Position numbers and translations under genes: made by a program. 64,000 bases of DNA from Piper betle (Eukaryota; Streptophyta; Magnoliopsida; Piperales; Piperaceae): the NCBI GenBank assembly GCA_033002965.1, contig JAURVB010002055.1:1-64000 (forward strand), read 5' to 3'. Shown here one piece after another: positions 61,425 to 64,000 of this stretch. The stretch's first letter is position 1; the number at the start of each line of letters is the position of its first letter. Under the pieces are notes generated by a model. It was not told the origin of the DNA. It saw only the letters and a program-made list of their open reading frames with translations, and ran no database searches.

Positions 61425-64000
61425 CTACGCAGAATCAACCCCTTCAACCTGCTGCTTTGCAAGATATCTTCTCTTCTCTCTTTCTGAAAATGAAAAGAGT
61501 AACATATAAACAAAATATTTCACAAACAAAACCGCTTAAGTAGAGTTTCACCTACCCATTCATCAATGACGAGTCCTTCCCCAACAATCCGCGGGCCAGT
61601 GTCTTCTGGAGGTTTTTTACGAGCCTCAACTGCAGCCTCTGCTTCTGCCAATTGGCGTTTCAGTTTCTCCATGGCCTTGAAAACGAGAGAGAAACTTCAA
61701 TTATAAAACATAACCACGTGAAACAAGAAATACATTGAAAACAAGTCAAGTTCATAAACTGCTATATCATGCGATGTAGTGTAGCTACATTAAGTCCAAT
61801 AGTAAAAGTACCAAATTATCCTCTTGTGATTGTAATGATTATTGCTCTATAAGAGAAAATATAAACTTACTGGACTGGGGTGGTCCACATCCAGAAATAC
61901 AACCCGAAGTATCTGCTCAACAGCTACCTGGTCCTTTTGTTCATAAAACTATGCAAACAAAGATTCAGCAGCCATTTCAGGGTAAATCAACACACACTTG
62001 AACAAGACTGACGGAAAATCATGCCATCATCAGTTCTTCAAAGAAGATAAATTTTCTAATATATAGCATAGCCGTAATTCAATCATCGAGACGTGCCATA
62101 ATAAAAGCGTCGAAATTTTGGTTAGTTTTAAATTGGTAAATGAAAGGTAAGCAGGCAGCAAAAAATCTCTCACAAGTGGCTTAATCAACGCAGGAATTCA
62201 AGAAATGAGTAAAATGCACATCATTGGTTCATAATCAGGATGAAATTCCTATCTTACACATACTTTTCAAATCAACCGGCCAGATGCAGCAGAGAGAGGA
62301 GCTCCATGTTTCAGAGGCAGTTTGTTTAGCTCATAATACCAAATTATTAGAAGAAAAATTTAGCTAATTCAATTTGGTAAGCCTCAGGAGAGCCTCTATA
62401 TAGCATTTAAAGAATATTATTTGTATATAATATTCTAGTAATCCTTGGCTGCTGGGAAAATGAATATTTGACAAATGAAATTAAATCTTTTAGTGAAATA
62501 CAGCAGTAAACACCCCTTTTCGTAAGCCAATATGAAAACAGATACACAAGTGTTGAACAAACCTACATATTTAAGAGAAAGTTTCAATTCAAAGGCCTTT
62601 GCACTGATAAATAAATATAATTATATCTGAACACAATCTTGACAGCTTCTTGTTATGTAGTTTTTACAACACAAATGCAGATAGATTACCGAAGTTTTAG
62701 GAGAAATGAAGTTGATTGAAAGACTTGAATCCACAGAGTGGATGAAGGAGAAGGCACTTCGGAATAATAGAAAAGTTGAGCTCAAATCAGGAACAGATTT
62801 TCAACTTGATTGTTCCTATTCTTTCATAAAACCTACGTATTGCACATATGTATTATCCTTTAAGTTAATTTGCACATTCATTTTTTTAAAAGAGCAGTCC
62901 CAATATTTGTAGAAAAATACTATGCAAAAAGGAAGGGAACAATCAAGTGTAAGAAGATAGATAACATTCTTCATCACCATGATACTGAACTATACATATA
63001 TTTGTCATCAGCAACCTTGAGAATAATAATTTCTTGCCACAAATAAGAAGAAAAAATATATTTTAACTGAAGCTTAACTATTCTAAACTATACTTCCTAG
63101 TTTCTTGTAATGTGCCAATTTTATACGAATTAAAAAAAAGTAAACCATTTCTTAGAAATATTGTCTACCAAGGAGGAAGGTTTAAGAAACAACAGGTTTC
63201 TAAATGCCAAGTGGAAGGAATAGTAAAAACTTCTCCATTTGGCATCGATGAAATGCTGAAAATGCCTTCCCTCGTGATCAAAACATGAAAACTTATCCAA
63301 CATCGTGTAGTGGCAGTTTTTCTCAAAAAAGTGAACCTCAATGCTCGAAAACAACAAACTGGACAAATAATAAGGAAATGCATCACATTTGTTCACACAT
63401 CAAAAAGCATATTATAGGCTAAGGTGTGATTTTAGCTCATTCCATCGTCAACAGGTTTCTTACTCGTGCGCTTACAAGAGCCAAAAAACAAATCATAGAA
63501 GTGCAAATTTTGCGTTGGGAAAGACTGGTGTCATTCAAAGAGAAGACGAGAACAGTAATATGATGGATAAGGGAAGCCGTTACCAGCTCTGGCACGTATT
63601 CGATTCCTTCTTTCACCTTCAAACTCACAATCTTGAATTTAACCTTGCTTTTTGATCCGCTTGTTTCTCATTGTTTTCCGGATGCTCCACAAATTTGAAC
63701 ACTGGTGGCCCAGCCCCAAAATGTGATTAGCTAAAACCGAAATTGGAGAAAATGCACAGCTGTTGAAAATGTTGCAACGTACCGGTGGCTATAATGGTTT
63801 CGCCGGGAGAAAGAATGCCCCCGGGAGGACGCATGAAACAGCTTTTCGGCGCAGTTGTTTGAAACTGCGCGAAAACCGAAATTACAATCGCAAATAACAA
63901 AACGATGATGGACGGAGTGAATTTTACGCCCGAAAAAAAAACAACGATGATGATGAACCTACAACTTCAGAACCCCACCAAACACCTGGCAAATCAGTAC
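61425..64000 (-). CDS. Vesicle-associated protein 4-type (VAP/MSP domain), 3' part
   Basis: Plant VAP4 proteins belong to the VAMP-associated protein family with an MSP domain; most VAPs are ER-tethering adaptors. Five exons on the minus strand: 63783-63864 (FQTTAPKSCFMRPPGGILS, MSP core), 63584-63701 (VFKFVEHPENNEK ... SLKVKEGIEYVPEL), 61871-61948 (FYEQKDQVAVEQILRVVFLD), 61556-61675 (AMEKLKRQLAEAEAAVEARK, coiled coil, then GEGLVIDEW) and 61425-61483 (YLAKQQVEGVDSA end). The N-terminus lies beyond the window. Exon 63584-63701 is one base short, at a five-T (coding A) run at 63649-63653. The last exon is also one base short, near 61464-61478. Without those the frame would run to the stop at 61425-61427. 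VAP4 assignment rests on the KPPEDTGPRIVGEGLVIDEW tail. Confidence 0.88.

Overview
The window is nuclear DNA from a flowering plant. It holds LHCB3, class VIII myosin, an external alternative NADH dehydrogenase with an EF-hand, CNGC4 and a VAP4-type protein. All except the ARM-repeat gene are split by GT-AG introns in AT-rich DNA, and the gaps are filled with LTR retroelements. The intron-less ARM gene has strongly G/C-ending codons, which fits a monocot better than a eudicot. That is an inference, and no species is claimed.

Layout. 1-3194: 3' part of a class VIII myosin (+). 3874-4970: LHCB3 (-), divergent from a damaged purine-biosynthesis gene (ATIC/PurH) at 6036-10246 (+). Between them lie a GCG run and a 21-bp minisatellite. 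11310-16012: NDB-type NADH dehydrogenase (+), carrying a TRIM element in one intron and an in-frame stop. 16.4-36.9 kb: a decayed Ty3/gypsy element. Its 3' LTR hosts a five-deep nest of ~3-kb LTRs of its own family, three of them resolved by matching 5-bp target-site duplications. A second TRIM and a different 1.1-kb solo LTR lie in its coding part. 36.94-38.9 kb: a Ty1/copia 5' remnant (-). 40106-44060: an intact CNGC4 (+). 45685-50931: a complete, young, non-autonomous Athila-like element (TSD GCGGT, tRNA-Asp primer site) whose pol is collapsed into one 435-aa frame. 53456-55281: ARM-repeat gene (+). 59811-60306: HMG-CoA reductase pseudogene (-). 61425-64000: VAP4-type gene (-), cut by the window end.

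The host genes are unrelated housekeeping or signalling genes, and no operon-like cooperation is implied. Several otherwise well-conserved genes (myosin, ARM, VAP4, ATIC) contain net single-base indels, often in short homopolymers, so some apparent lesions may be assembly errors. ATIC also has a 14-nt frameshifting deletion and a nonsense codon, so it looks genuinely dead. No RNA genes or CRISPR arrays were seen.
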